Program-made: the position numbers and the translations under genes
DNA from: Cellulomonas palmilytica
Lineage (GTDB): Bacteria > Actinomycetota > Actinomycetes > Actinomycetales > Cellulomonadaceae
Assembly (NCBI RefSeq): GCF_021590045.1
Contig: NZ_CP062221.1
Coordinates: forward strand, 744,001-808,000
Reading direction: 5' to 3'
DNA length: 64,000 nt
Shown: positions 28,417 through 37,581 of the stretch, piece by piece
Layout: every line of letters starts with the position of its first letter
How positions within the stretch are numbered: position 1 is the first letter of the stretch
Notes under the pieces: model-generated
Databases searched by the model: none
What the model saw: only the letters and a program-made list of their open reading frames with translations
What the model was told of the DNA's origin: nothing

Positions 28417-30303
28417 GTGACAGGGGGCAAAGAGGTGCAATCGGCGCATCCGGTGTGGGAGCGCGTCCACCGGCGGCGGGCGGCCGCGCGGCAGATGCGC
28501 GAGCTCGCGCCGTACGCCGGAGCGCCGCTCCTCGCGCTCACGATCGGCGTCCACGTCCTCGCGGGCGTCGCGCCGGTCGTCTTCCTGGTGTCGACGGCCC
28601 TCGCGCTGCCCGACGTCGTCTCGGGCGGCCTGCCGCCCGCGCTGTGGGTCGCCATCGGGGCGTTCCTGCTGCAGCAGCTGCTCGCCCCCGTCCAGCTGGT
28701 CCTGTCCCGGGAGATCGCGCGCCGCGTCGACGCGGCGTGCATCGCCCGGCTCACGCGCTTCACGCTCGACGAGGCGACGCTCGCCGGGCTCGAGCGGCCC
28801 GACGTCGCGGACCGGCTCACGCAGGTCGACGAGGCGTTCGAGCAGTGGGTGTGGACGCCCGGCTCGGCGCTCGAGGGCGGCCTCGCGCTGACCGCGCGCT
28901 ACGTGCAGCTCACGGGCGCGGTCGTGCTGCTCGGGTGGGCCGCGGGCCCGTGGGCCGCGCTCGCCGGGGCCGTCGCGGCGGTCGTCGCGCGGCAGGGCCA
29001 GGCCGAGGCGTTCCACCGGTGGGGCGAGCTGTGGGGCTCGTTCCAGCCCGCGCGGCGCCGCGTCGCGTACCTGCGCGAGCTCGCGACGAGCACGCGCGCG
29101 GCCAAGGAGATCCGCACGCTCGGCCTGCTCGGCTGGCTCGAGGACCGCTTCTCGGCCGAGACCCGCAGCTGGCTCGGGCCGCTGTGGACCTGGCGGCGCC
29201 GGGTCTACGGACGACCGTTCGTCGGGCACGCGGTCGCAGCCCTGGTCGGCTCCGCCGTCGCGCTGCTGCTCGTCTCGGACGTCGCGGGCGACGACGCCTC
29301 GCGCCTGGTCGCGGTCAGCGTGGCCGTCCAGGCGGTCGTGCTCTGCGCGCGGTTCGGCGTCATGTTCCCCGAGTCGGACATCAAGCTCGTCTACGGGCGC
29401 GCCGCGTACACCGCGATGCAGCAGCTCGAGGCCTCGATCCGGGAGCAGGCCGGCCCGGTCGCCGCCCGCACGGACGCCCCGGCCCCCACGCGCACCATCA
29501 CGTTCTCCGGCGTGGGCTTCGGGTACCGCCCGGACCTGCCGGTCCTCGACGGGCTCGACCTCGAGCTGCCCGTCGGGACCTCGACCGCCCTGATCGGCGT
29601 GAACGGCGCGGGCAAGTCGACGCTGGTCAAGGTGCTCGCGGGCATCTACCCGCCGGACTCGGGCGTCGTGACGGTCGACGGCGTCGACCTGCGCACCTAC
29701 GACCAGACGGCGTGGCAGCGGAACTTCGCGGTGACGTTCCAGGACTTCCTGCGCTACGAGCTCACGCTGCGCGACAACGTCGCCATGGGGGCGATCGCGC
29801 ACCGCGACGACGACGACGGCATCGTCTCGGCGCTCACGCGCGTCGGCCTCGGCGACCTGCTCGCCGGCCTGCCGCTGGGACTGGAGTCGCCGCTGACGCG
29901 GTCGGTCGAGGGTGGTCGCGAGCTCTCGGGCGGGCAGTGGCAGCGCATCGCGCTGGCCCGGGCGCTGTTCGCGGTCCGGCACGGGGCGTCGGTCCTGGTG
30001 CTCGACGAGCCGACCTCGCAGCTCGACGCGCGGGGCGAGGCGGAGTTCTACGACACGTTCCTGGAGCTCACGCGCGGCGTGACGAGCCTGGTGATCTCGC
30101 ACCGGTTCTCCACGGTCCGCAACGCCGACCGCATCGTGGTGCTCGACGGTGGGCGGATCACCGAGGTCGGCACGCACGACGAGCTCGTCGCCGCCGGTGG
30201 CGTGTACGCGCAGATGTTCGACGTCCAGGCGCGCCGCTTCGACCACAAGGACGCCGCGGACGCGCAGGCGCCGGCCGCGGAGCTCAAGGGGGCTGCACTG
30301 TGA
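28417..30303 (+). CDS. ABC exporter half-transporter (membrane + ATPase), first subunit
   Basis: This protein of about 628 aa has a transmembrane domain (about 35-340) and an ATPase domain with Walker A GVNGAGKSTLVK, Q-loop VTFQDFLRYELTLRDN, signature ELSGGQWQRIALARAL, Walker B SVLVLDEPTSQLDARG and H-loop ISHRFSTV. The FQDF Q-loop and GVNGAGKS P-loop are typical of exporters near peptide biosynthesis clusters. TTGACG and CAGGAT precede GTG 28417 by a leaderless spacing; ATG 28408 is an alternative. It overlaps the second half-transporter by 4 nt, so a heterodimer is likely. Confidence 0.88.
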   Translation: MTGGKEVQSAHPVWERVHRRRAAARQMRELAPYAGAPLLALTIGVHVLAGVAPVVFLVSTALALPDVVSGGLPPALWVAIGAFLLQQLLAPVQLVLSREIARRVDAACIARLTRFTLDEATLAGLERPDVADRLTQVDEAFEQWVWTPGSALEGGLALTARYVQLTGAVVLLGWAAGPWAALAGAVAAVVARQGQAEAFHRWGELWGSFQPARRRVAYLRELATSTRAAKEIRTLGLLGWLEDRFSAETRSWLGPLWTWRRRVYGRPFVGHAVAALVGSAVALLLVSDVAGDDASRLVAVSVAVQAVVLCARFGVMFPESDIKLVYGRAAYTAMQQLEASIREQAGPVAARTDAPAPTRTITFSGVGFGYRPDLPVLDGLDLELPVGTSTALIGVNGAGKSTLVKVLAGIYPPDSGVVTVDGVDLRTYDQTAWQRNFAVTFQDFLRYELTLRDNVAMGAIAHRDDDDGIVSALTRVGLGDLLAGLPLGLESPLTRSVEGGRELSGGQWQRIALARALFAVRHGASVLVLDEPTSQLDARGEAEFYDTFLELTRGVTSLVISHRFSTVRNADRIVVLDGGRITEVGTHDELVAAGGVYAQMFDVQARRFDHKDAADAQAPAAELKGAAL

Positions 30304-32090
30304 GGGACGTCCTGTTCTGCCTGCGCCGCCTGTTCGCGATCGCGTGGACGATCGACCGACGCCGGTTCGTCATCGGCGCGACGCTCCTGCTCCTCGGCGC
30401 GATCGCGACCCCGGTCGTGGGTCTCGGCGCGGGGCGCGTGGTGGACGGCGTCAACGACGGCGACCCGAGCACGGCGGCCGTGTGGGGCGTGGCGCTCGCG
30501 GTCGCGCTCGCGGGCGAGCTGATGCTCGCGCACTTCGCGCACCTCTACTACTTCGAGCTCGCGGAGCTCACCGAGGAGCAGCTCAACCGCGACCTCGTGC
30601 GGCTCGTGAACGGCTCGACGTACCTGGACCGCAGCGACGACCCGGCGCACGCCGACCGCGTCGACCTGCTGCGGCAGGACGTGCTGCAGATGCGCGAGAC
30701 CATCCAGTCCGGCCTCCAGCTCGGGGCGACGGCCGTGGGCGTGGTCCTCACCGCGGCCGTGCTCGTCACGCTCTCGCCCTGGTTCCTGCTCCTCATCGTC
30801 GCGGCGGTGGTGCCCGTGGTCGCGGGCAAGCGAGCCGAGGCGACGTTCCAGGTGACGCGCGAGGCGCAGTCGACGACCACGCGCGCGGTCCGCCACCTGC
30901 GGCGGCTCGCGACGAGCCCCGCGTCGCAGAAGGAGATCCGGCTCTCGGGCGGCGGCGACTACCTGCTCGGGCGTCAGCAGGACCTGCTCGGGGTCTACCA
31001 GTCGGCGATGGCGCGCGCGGACCGCAGGTACGCGCTCCAGCGCGGCGTCGGTCAGTTCACGTTCGGCCTCGCGTACGTCGGCGCCGTCCTCTGGGCGTTC
31101 GAGCTCGTGCGGCAGGGCCGGGCGAGCGCGGGTGACGTGGTCCTCACGGTCGTGCTCGCCACCCAGCTCGCGACGCAGATGGCCACGGGCGTCGAGCTGC
31201 TCGGCACCGTGCACCGCGCCGCGGCGGGCCTGCGACGGTTCTCGGCGTTCGCGGCCGAGCAGCTCGCGGACCTCGTCCCGGTGGGTGGCCTGTCGTCGGC
31301 GGGCTCGGCCGGCTCGGCGGGCGGCGGCCTGCGCCTCGAGGGACTGACGTTCCGCTACCCGGGCGCCGCGGCCGACACGCTGCACGGGATCGACCTCGAC
31401 CTGCCGGGCGGCACGTCCGTCGCGGTCGTCGGGGAGAACGGCGCCGGCAAGAGCACGCTGCTCAAGGTGCTGACCGGCCTCTATGCCCCGACTCACGGCC
31501 GGGTCGTCGTCGGTGGCACGGACCTCGCGACGGTCGCGCCGACCGCGTGGCGCGAGCGGACCGCGGCGCTCTACCAGGACTTCGCGCGGGTCGAGCTCGC
31601 GCTGCGGGAGAGCGTCGGGCTCGGTCACCTGCCGACGGGCTTCGACGACGGTGCCGTCGGCTCGGCGCTGGAGCGCGCGCGTGCCGGTGGCCTGGCGTCG
31701 CAGATCGGGCTCGACGGCGTCCTCGGGAACGGGTACGCCGACGGGCGGGACCTGTCCGGCGGCCAGTGGCAGACGATCGGTCTCGCGCGCACGCTCATGC
31801 GGCCCGACCCGCTCCTGCTGGTGCTCGACGAGCCGGGCTCGGCGCTCGACGCGCTCGCCGAGCAGCGCCTGGTGGACGCCTACCAGGAGACGGCGAAGGA
31901 GGTCGCGGCCACGGTCGGCGGTGTCACGGTGTTCGTCACCCACCGCCTGTCGACGGTCCAGCTCGCCGACCGCATCGTGGTCCTCGACGAGGGTCGGGTG
32001 GTCGAGCACGGGTCGCACGCGGAGCTGCTCGCCTCGGGTGGCCGGTACGCGCAGCTCTGGGAGCTGCAGGCGCGCGCGTACGCGCGCTGA
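30300..32090 (+). CDS. ABC exporter half-transporter, second subunit
   Basis: This 596-aa protein has a six-helix transmembrane domain (about 20-320) and an ATPase domain with Walker A GENGAGKSTLLK, Q-loop ALYQDFARVELALRES, signature DLSGGQWQTIGLARTL, Walker B LLLVLDEPGSALDALA and H-loop VTHRLSTV. It is translationally coupled (GTGA) to the first subunit. The pair lies 0.6 kb upstream of the hydrazine/NRPS-like operon in the same orientation and is a reasonable candidate for export of, or self-protection from, its product. That link rests on position only. Confidence 0.88.
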   Translation: MRDVLFCLRRLFAIAWTIDRRRFVIGATLLLLGAIATPVVGLGAGRVVDGVNDGDPSTAAVWGVALAVALAGELMLAHFAHLYYFELAELTEEQLNRDLVRLVNGSTYLDRSDDPAHADRVDLLRQDVLQMRETIQSGLQLGATAVGVVLTAAVLVTLSPWFLLLIVAAVVPVVAGKRAEATFQVTREAQSTTTRAVRHLRRLATSPASQKEIRLSGGGDYLLGRQQDLLGVYQSAMARADRRYALQRGVGQFTFGLAYVGAVLWAFELVRQGRASAGDVVLTVVLATQLATQMATGVELLGTVHRAAAGLRRFSAFAAEQLADLVPVGGLSSAGSAGSAGGGLRLEGLTFRYPGAAADTLHGIDLDLPGGTSVAVVGENGAGKSTLLKVLTGLYAPTHGRVVVGGTDLATVAPTAWRERTAALYQDFARVELALRESVGLGHLPTGFDDGAVGSALERARAGGLASQIGLDGVLGNGYADGRDLSGGQWQTIGLARTLMRPDPLLLVLDEPGSALDALAEQRLVDAYQETAKEVAATVGGVTVFVTHRLSTVQLADRIVVLDEGRVVEHGSHAELLASGGRYAQLWELQARAYAR

Positions 32091-32684
32091 CCCGGCCCTG
32101 GGCCGGCCCGGGCGCCGTCCGGTGTCCCCGGGAGACGCCGGTCCAGCCATCTCATCATCCGGTCCAAGCAGGGCGTGAATGTTTCTCGGACGTTTCCGCG
32201 AGGATATGCCGAATGAGATTCTCCGGCAGGTCGTTGACGGCCCGGCGCGGGCGATGGTAAATGCGCCGCTCCGCGTGTTCGAGAATGTGGCGGGCGAACA
32301 TTAGCGATCACGCTGCGTCCTAATCGATTTATGGTCCAGAATGGTCCGCGTCGTGGCCTGCGGAACCGATACGTTTCATGCCGACGCATCGCGAAGATGC
32401 AGGACACAACGATTTTTCGTACGACAGTGCACCGCCGGCCCTCCCGCCCCGAGGTCATTCCTCGGCCGCGGAGGGGACGGCGGTGATCAGGGGAGGAGCG
32501 GCGCACGGTCCGGGCAGGGACTGCGTCCGCTCTGGCGTTCGCGCCGCAGTTTTCGTGACCAGAGGGATATGTCGTCGCGCCCCTGCGCGGCGTATTTCTC
32601 GGACCGGTCGTCGGGGGTGGGTCTCGCGCACCCTCGAACCGGTCGACGTGTCATTCCCACCGCCCGGACGACGGCAGGAGATCG
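32091..32684 (+). promoter_or_regulatory. AT-richer regulatory region upstream of the biosynthetic operon
   Basis: This 594-nt gap has no convincing gene. It begins with a GC hairpin after the ABC operon (CCGGCCC/GGGCCGG at about 32095-32110, a possible terminator). From about 32160 to 32420 it becomes clearly AT-richer than its surroundings (AACATTAGCGATCA, TAATCGATTTATGG, AACGATTTTTCG). It includes a direct repeat ATGGTCC (32333-32339 and 32343-32349) and a GCATC/GATGC hairpin near 32385. A 15-codon ORF from 32213 is too weak to call. The operon promoter and operators probably lie here. Confidence 0.4.
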
Positions 32685-34061
32685 ATGGACCTCGACCCGA
32701 AGCCCGTGACGATCACGTTCACGGGACGCGCCGCACGCACGGCGCCCATGACGTGGGGCCAGAGGTCGATCTACGCGTCCATCCGCTGGCTCGGCGACGA
32801 CGCCTGGTACTTCAACCTGACGCGCGTCGTCGAGGCGCCGCCCGGGACGCGCGAGGACCAGGCGTGCGCCGCGCTCGCGGCACTCCTCGCCCGGCACGAG
32901 GGTCTGCGCTCGTCGTTCCACGAGACCGACGACGACTGGGTCCAACGCGTCCGAGCCGAAGGGGCGACCACCGTCCACGTCACGTCGGCCGACCCGTCCG
33001 ACGCGCCCGAGGTGGCGCACGCGCTGGCCGCGCGGCTGGCGCAGCACACGTTCCGGCACGACGACGAGCTGCCCGTCCGGTTCGGCCTCGTCGTCGCCGG
33101 GCCGCGGTCCGGTCAGGGGGACGACGAGCACGCGGGCACGAAGGTCACGCACGTCGTCGTCGCGGTGTCGCACCTCGCGGCGGACGGCTGGGCGGCCGAC
33201 CTGCTGAAGCGCGACGTCGAGCGGCTCCTCGACGGCTCGGCCGAGGCGCCGCCGCAGTGGCAGCCCGTCGACCAGGCACGCCACGAGCTCGAGGGCCCGG
33301 GTGCGGCCCGGGGCGACGCCGCGCTCGCGTACTGGTCCCGGACCCTGGAGGCGATCCCGCACGCGCCGTTCCCTCCGGCCGAGGCCGACGGCAAGCCCGA
33401 CCGGTTCGTGAAGCTCGGGATCTCGTCGCGCGCGCTCGCGGTCGCGGCGACCGTCGTGGCGGGCCGGTGCGGCGTGAGCACGGGCACGGTCCTGCTCACG
33501 GCGTCCGTGGTCGTCCTCGGGCGCCTCATCGGGCAGGACCGCGTGGCCCTCGAGCTCATCGCGAGCAACCGGCTCGACGAGCGCAGCCGGGGACTGGTCG
33601 CGCCGCTGGCCGAGAACGCGCTGTTCGTCGTCGACCTGGCGGGAGCGGACGACTTCCGCACCGCCGCGCGCCGGACGTTCGCCGCCGGGCTCAGCGCGTA
33701 CCGCCACGCGCAGTACGACCCGCAGGCGCGAGACCGGCTGGTCGCGCAGGCCCGCGAGCGCCACGGCGGCGGCACGGGCCTCGGGTCCTTCTTCAACGAC
33801 ATGCGGATCGGCCGCGACTGGGCGGTCGACGTCGACGCGTACGGCTCCCTCGACGCGGTCCGCGCGCTCACGGCGCAGACGACCACCTCGTTCGTCGGCT
33901 CGTGGGACCGCCAGGACGCGACGTGGTTCGTGAGCGTGGACGACGCGGACGGCACGTGCGGCCTGTACCTCATGGCGGACACCGAGCTCGTGCCGCGGCA
34001 CCGCGTGGAGGAGCTGCTGCGCGAGATGGAGTCGGTTGTGGTCGAGGCGGTGGCCGGATGA
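32685..34061 (+). CDS. Stand-alone NRPS condensation domain
   Basis: This 458-aa protein has the condensation fold: start motif MTWGQRSIYASIRWL (C1-like), LLARHEGLRSSFHE (C2), the active-site motif VSHLAADGWA (His163, Asp167, Gly168; the first His of HHxxxDG is Ser162), and later LAENALFVVDL and GTGLGSFFNDMR blocks (C5/C6-like). It would form amide or related bonds between carrier-bound or free acyl units. GGCAGGAG lies 5 nt before the ATG. It is the first gene of a tightly packed operon with separate A domain and carrier protein. Confidence 0.85.
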   Translation: MDLDPKPVTITFTGRAARTAPMTWGQRSIYASIRWLGDDAWYFNLTRVVEAPPGTREDQACAALAALLARHEGLRSSFHETDDDWVQRVRAEGATTVHVTSADPSDAPEVAHALAARLAQHTFRHDDELPVRFGLVVAGPRSGQGDDEHAGTKVTHVVVAVSHLAADGWAADLLKRDVERLLDGSAEAPPQWQPVDQARHELEGPGAARGDAALAYWSRTLEAIPHAPFPPAEADGKPDRFVKLGISSRALAVAATVVAGRCGVSTGTVLLTASVVVLGRLIGQDRVALELIASNRLDERSRGLVAPLAENALFVVDLAGADDFRTAARRTFAAGLSAYRHAQYDPQARDRLVAQARERHGGGTGLGSFFNDMRIGRDWAVDVDAYGSLDAVRALTAQTTTSFVGSWDRQDATWFVSVDDADGTCGLYLMADTELVPRHRVEELLREMESVVVEAVAG

Positions 34062-34537
34062 GCAACCCCATCACCTACGCGCCGCGCCACGTCCGGGCGC
34101 TGCCGCCCGTGCAGGCCCAGGGGCGCACGCTCAAGGCCTACGCGATGGTCGCGCGCGAGCAGGACCGCGACCGCACGCCGAGCGCGCAGTGGCTGCGGGA
34201 GCAGGCCTCGGCGGCGTTCGGGGACCCGCCGGGGGAGGGCGACCACCCGTGGGGGTTCCTCATCTGGCACGCGGGCCTGCAGCGCGACTACCTGCTCGTG
34301 AGCCAGTGGTTCGACGCGGACATGCTCAAGCACCGGGTGCGGGGCGTGCACGTCGACGACGAGGGGCGCACGACGCTCGCGCCGCTGGACGAGCAGGACC
34401 TCGTCGCGTGCGTGTGGGAGCTCGAGGTCGTCGCGTTCGAGCGGGACGCGTGGGTCACCAACGTCCTGGCCGCGGGACGGCTGGACGACGAGACCGCGGC
34501 GGCGTACGTCGGCACGACGTTCTCGGGGTGGGTGTGA
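34058..34537 (+). CDS. Conserved-looking protein of unknown function in biosynthetic operon
   Basis: This 159-aa protein (MSNPITYAPRHVRALPPVQA; AYAMVAREQDRDRTPSAQWL; PWGFLIWHAGLQRDYLLVSQ; WFDADMLKHRV) has no signal peptide or membrane helix and no motif that I recognise. The aromatic-rich middle (WGFLIWHAG, LVSQWFD) and C-terminal VAFERDAWVTNVLA suggest a compact alpha/beta fold with a small-molecule pocket. It overlaps the condensation gene (ATGA) and the GNAT gene (GTGA), so it belongs to the pathway. Confidence 0.7.
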   Translation: MSNPITYAPRHVRALPPVQAQGRTLKAYAMVAREQDRDRTPSAQWLREQASAAFGDPPGEGDHPWGFLIWHAGLQRDYLLVSQWFDADMLKHRVRGVHVDDEGRTTLAPLDEQDLVACVWELEVVAFERDAWVTNVLAAGRLDDETAAAYVGTTFSGWV

Positions 34538-35010
34538 GCGCGGGGGTGCGGGTCGTGCCGATCACGGCGGACGACCTGGACGTGCTCGTCGAGCTGTGCC
34601 GCGAGCACGCGGTGTACGAGCGCGCGGTGTTCGTCGAGGACGGGCAGGTCGAGCGCTGGCGCGACGCGCTGTTCGGCCCGCGGCCGGCGTTGCACGCGTG
34701 GCTCGCGACCGACGGCGACGAGCCCGCGGGCTTCATGACGGTCACGACGGACTTCGCGACGTGGAGCGCGCGGCGGTTCGCGTACATGGACTGCCTCTTC
34801 CTGCGGGAGCCGTACCGCGGCAAGGGCATCGGCCGCCGGTTCTTCGAGCGGCTGGAGGAGTTCGCCCGCACCCAGGGGTGCGGGTGGGTGGAGTGGCAGA
34901 CCCCGGTGGACAACGAGCTGGGCATCGGGTTCTACGAGCGCATGGGTGCCACGTCGAAGGTCAAGACGCGGTTCTCCTACGAGGTCGAGGGGCGTGAGGC
35001 GGAGTGCTGA
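34534..35010 (+). CDS. GNAT-family acyltransferase
   Basis: This 158-aa single-domain GNAT has FAYMDCLFLREPYRGKGIGR, then RFFERLEEFARTQGCGWVEW, with the acyl-CoA loop RGKGIGRR, and NELGIGFYERMGA near the C-terminus. GNATs in hydrazine pathways (for example Tri31 of triacsin) acylate hydrazinoacetic acid; a similar acylation is possible here but not shown. It overlaps both neighbours by a few bases, GTGA at the start and 7 nt at the end. Confidence 0.85.
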   Translation: MSAGVRVVPITADDLDVLVELCREHAVYERAVFVEDGQVERWRDALFGPRPALHAWLATDGDEPAGFMTVTTDFATWSARRFAYMDCLFLREPYRGKGIGRRFFERLEEFARTQGCGWVEWQTPVDNELGIGFYERMGATSKVKTRFSYEVEGREAEC

Positions 35011-36644
35011 CGAGCGAGGTGACGGAGCCGGCGCTGGCGCCGTGGTCGGTGGACGAGTCCGACCGCGACGCGGTCGCGCCCGCGCTGGGTGACCTGGTGC
35101 GCGTGCCGGCGCTGCGCTGGCCGGACCGGCCCGCGGTGAGCGACGGCAAGGTCGCGCTGACGTTCGCCGAGCTCGAGCGCGGTGCGCAGACGCTCGCGGC
35201 GCACCTCGCGGGGCTCGGCGTGCGGCCGGGTGACCGGGTCGCGGTGCTGGCCGAGAAGAGCGCGCTGGTGCCGCTGCTCGCGGTCGCGCTGTGGAAGTGC
35301 GGTGCGGTGTACGTGCCGCTGGACGGCGCGGCGCCGCCGGCTCGGCTGAGCGCGCTCGTCGGACGCCTGCAGGCGCGCGTCGTGCTCGCGCTCGACGACC
35401 GCGAACCCGTGGTGGACGACGTGCGCTGGGTCGGCCGCGGCGAGCTCGACGCGGTGCTCGCGGGGCCGTCCGAGCCGTGGGAGACGGTGGTGCACGCGCC
35501 GCAGGACACCGCGTACATCATCTTCACGTCGGGCTCGACGGGTGAGCCGAAGGGCGTCGAGATCACGGTCGCGAACCTCGTGGCGTACTTCGCGGCGCAC
35601 AACGAGGTGCTGCGGTTCACGCCGGCCTCGCGTGTGTTCAGCCTGTCGCCGTTCCACTTCGACGTGTCGATCGAGGACACGCTGCTGCCGCTGTCGCTGG
35701 GCGCGTACGTGTTCCAGTTCCGCGGCATCCACGCGGGCCCGGTCATGCGTGGTGCGCTCAAGCGGGAGCAGATCACGCACCTCATCGCGGTCTCGACGCT
35801 GCTGACGATCATCACGCAGGACGGCCGGCAGGTGGACCGCGAGACGTTCCCGCGGCTCGAGATGGTCATGACGGGCGCGGAGGTGTGCGACCCGACGGTC
35901 ATCAACACGTGGAAGGACGCGCTGCCGGCCGTCCGGGTGCTCAACGTGTACGGCCCGACGGAGGCGACGATCGTGTGCCTCGCGTACGAGATCCGTGAGG
36001 TCGACCGGGACCGCGTCGGCTCCTACCCGATCGGCACACCGCTGACCGGGGTGCGGGTGCGGCTCGTCGACGAGACGGGCGAGGTCACGGCGCCGGGTGC
36101 GGTGGGCGAGCTGTGGGTCGGCGGGGACCAGGTCATGCGCGGGTACTTCGACCAGCCGGAGGAGACCGCGCGGCGCGTGGTCGTCGTCGACGGCGTCCGG
36201 TACTACCGCACGGGCGACCTGTGCAGCTACGACGACGCGGGCCGGCTCGTGTTCCGGGGCCGGGACGACGACGAGGTGAAGCTCGCCGGCCGGCGGATCC
36301 ACCTGGGCGAGATCCGCGAGACCGCGCTGAGCTGCCCGGGCGTCGAGCGTGCGGCGGTCGCGCTGCTGCCGCGCGACGCGCAGCAGGTCATCGCGATGAT
36401 CGTCGTCGCGCCCGACCAGGCGGTGCTCGCGGACGTCGAGGCGCGCCTCGCGGCCCTGCTGCCGGGGTACATGCTCCCCACGCTCGTCGGCTGGTCGCCG
36501 TCGCTCGCGGTGGCGTCGACGGGCAAGACCGACGAGCGTGACCTGCTGCGCCGTCTCGCGGACGCCGCGAAGGGCACGCGGGACACGCGTTTCGCGCTGC
36601 TGCCCGACGGTGCCGCCCCGACGATCGGGGCGGGGCGTGGCTGA
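35004..36644 (+). CDS. Stand-alone NRPS adenylation domain
   Basis: This 546-aa AMP-forming enzyme has A3 TSGSTGEPKG (175-184), A4 FHFDVSIEDTLLPL, A5 NVYGPTEATIV, A6 GELWVGGDQVMRGYF, A7 YYRTGDLC, A8 GRDDDEVKLAGRRIHLGEIR and A10-like STGKTDERDLL with the catalytic Lys. The Asp of A4 (FHFD) suggests an alpha-amino-acid substrate. It should load the carrier protein encoded two genes downstream. The GTG start overlaps the GNAT stop by 7 nt. Confidence 0.92.
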   Translation: MLTSEVTEPALAPWSVDESDRDAVAPALGDLVRVPALRWPDRPAVSDGKVALTFAELERGAQTLAAHLAGLGVRPGDRVAVLAEKSALVPLLAVALWKCGAVYVPLDGAAPPARLSALVGRLQARVVLALDDREPVVDDVRWVGRGELDAVLAGPSEPWETVVHAPQDTAYIIFTSGSTGEPKGVEITVANLVAYFAAHNEVLRFTPASRVFSLSPFHFDVSIEDTLLPLSLGAYVFQFRGIHAGPVMRGALKREQITHLIAVSTLLTIITQDGRQVDRETFPRLEMVMTGAEVCDPTVINTWKDALPAVRVLNVYGPTEATIVCLAYEIREVDRDRVGSYPIGTPLTGVRVRLVDETGEVTAPGAVGELWVGGDQVMRGYFDQPEETARRVVVVDGVRYYRTGDLCSYDDAGRLVFRGRDDDEVKLAGRRIHLGEIRETALSCPGVERAAVALLPRDAQQVIAMIVVAPDQAVLADVEARLAALLPGYMLPTLVGWSPSLAVASTGKTDERDLLRRLADAAKGTRDTRFALLPDGAAPTIGAGRG

Positions 36645-37581
36645 GGGCGTCGACCGGGAGTTCGCGCGGCTCGCGACGGCACGCGCGCTGGTCTCGCCGC
36701 GCACGGGCACGACCCGCTCGCTCGCCGACGACCGCCGTGACGCCGAGCGCTGGGTCGCCCGGTTCGGCGCGGGGTCCGCCGCGCAGGACGAGGGGCGTCC
36801 GGCCTCCGAGCGCACCGGCAGCCGCTCGCTCGTCGTGCGTCCGGTGCACGACGAGGGCGAGCTGTGGGTGCTCTACGTGCACGGCGGCGGGCTGGTCTAC
36901 TACTCGACCGACGTCTTCGCGCCGTTCCTGCGGGTGCTGTCCGACGAGCTGCGCGCCCCCGTCGAGGCGTTCGACTACGACAAGGCGCCGGAGAACCCGG
37001 TGCTCGGCTCGGTCGGGGACCTCGCGCTGCGGGTGACGGCGCGCGCCCGCGCGGTCGAGGGGCGTCGCCTGGTGCTCGTCGGCGACAGCGTCGGCGGTCT
37101 GCTCTCGCTGCTGCTCGCGCTGCGCACGCTTCCGGACATGTTCTCGCAGGTCGTGCTGCTGTACCCGGTGCTCGACCTGCACACCGAGCGCCCCTCGTAC
37201 GAGCAGTTCGGCGCCGGGCTGTTCCTCGACCGGGACGCCATGCGGCAGTTCACGGCGCTGCTGCGGCCGGCGTTCGACGCGCTCGGCCTGGACCCGATGC
37301 ACCTGCCCGACGCCGACGTGGCGCGGCTCGCACCGACGCTCGTCGTGACCGCGGGGTGCGACGTGCTGCGCGACGAGGCGTTCGCGTGGGTCGAGCAGGT
37401 GAGCGCGCGCGGCGCGGACGTCCGCCATCTCGTGCTCGACGACCTGCCGCACGACTTCTGCCTGTACGCGCCGAGCCTGCGCTCCGCGCGGCACGCCGTC
37501 GAGACGTTCGCCCGGGACATCACCGGAGCGCTGCGCACACCCGCGGGAGCGGGCGGGACCACCCACGGAAGGACGACATGA
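36637..37581 (+). CDS. Alpha/beta hydrolase, HSL-like (putative thioesterase/esterase)
   Basis: This 314-aa hydrolase has the oxyanion motif YVHGGGLVYYS (HGGG 82-85), nucleophile motif LVGDSVGGLLS (Ser151), an acid in VTAGCDVLRDEA and the catalytic His in DDLPHDFCLY. The HGGG places it in the hormone-sensitive-lipase/arylacetamide-deacetylase group rather than typical NRPS type II thioesterases. In this operon it may release or deacylate the product. It overlaps the A-domain gene by 8 nt and the carrier gene by 4 nt. Confidence 0.85.
   Translation: MAEGVDREFARLATARALVSPRTGTTRSLADDRRDAERWVARFGAGSAAQDEGRPASERTGSRSLVVRPVHDEGELWVLYVHGGGLVYYSTDVFAPFLRVLSDELRAPVEAFDYDKAPENPVLGSVGDLALRVTARARAVEGRRLVLVGDSVGGLLSLLLALRTLPDMFSQVVLLYPVLDLHTERPSYEQFGAGLFLDRDAMRQFTALLRPAFDALGLDPMHLPDADVARLAPTLVVTAGCDVLRDEAFAWVEQVSARGADVRHLVLDDLPHDFCLYAPSLRSARHAVETFARDITGALRTPAGAGGTTHGRTT

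Noticed and set aside
28455..30300. Very long forward frame leading into the second ABC gene
   Set aside because: Before 30300 it is the Arg/Pro-rich shadow of the first ABC gene; the true second gene starts at the GTG overlapping the stop.
32213..32260. 15-codon ORF (MRFSGRSLTARRGRW) as a leader peptide for the biosynthetic operon
   Set aside because: No terminator/antiterminator pair or rare-codon run is visible, so attenuation cannot be supported.
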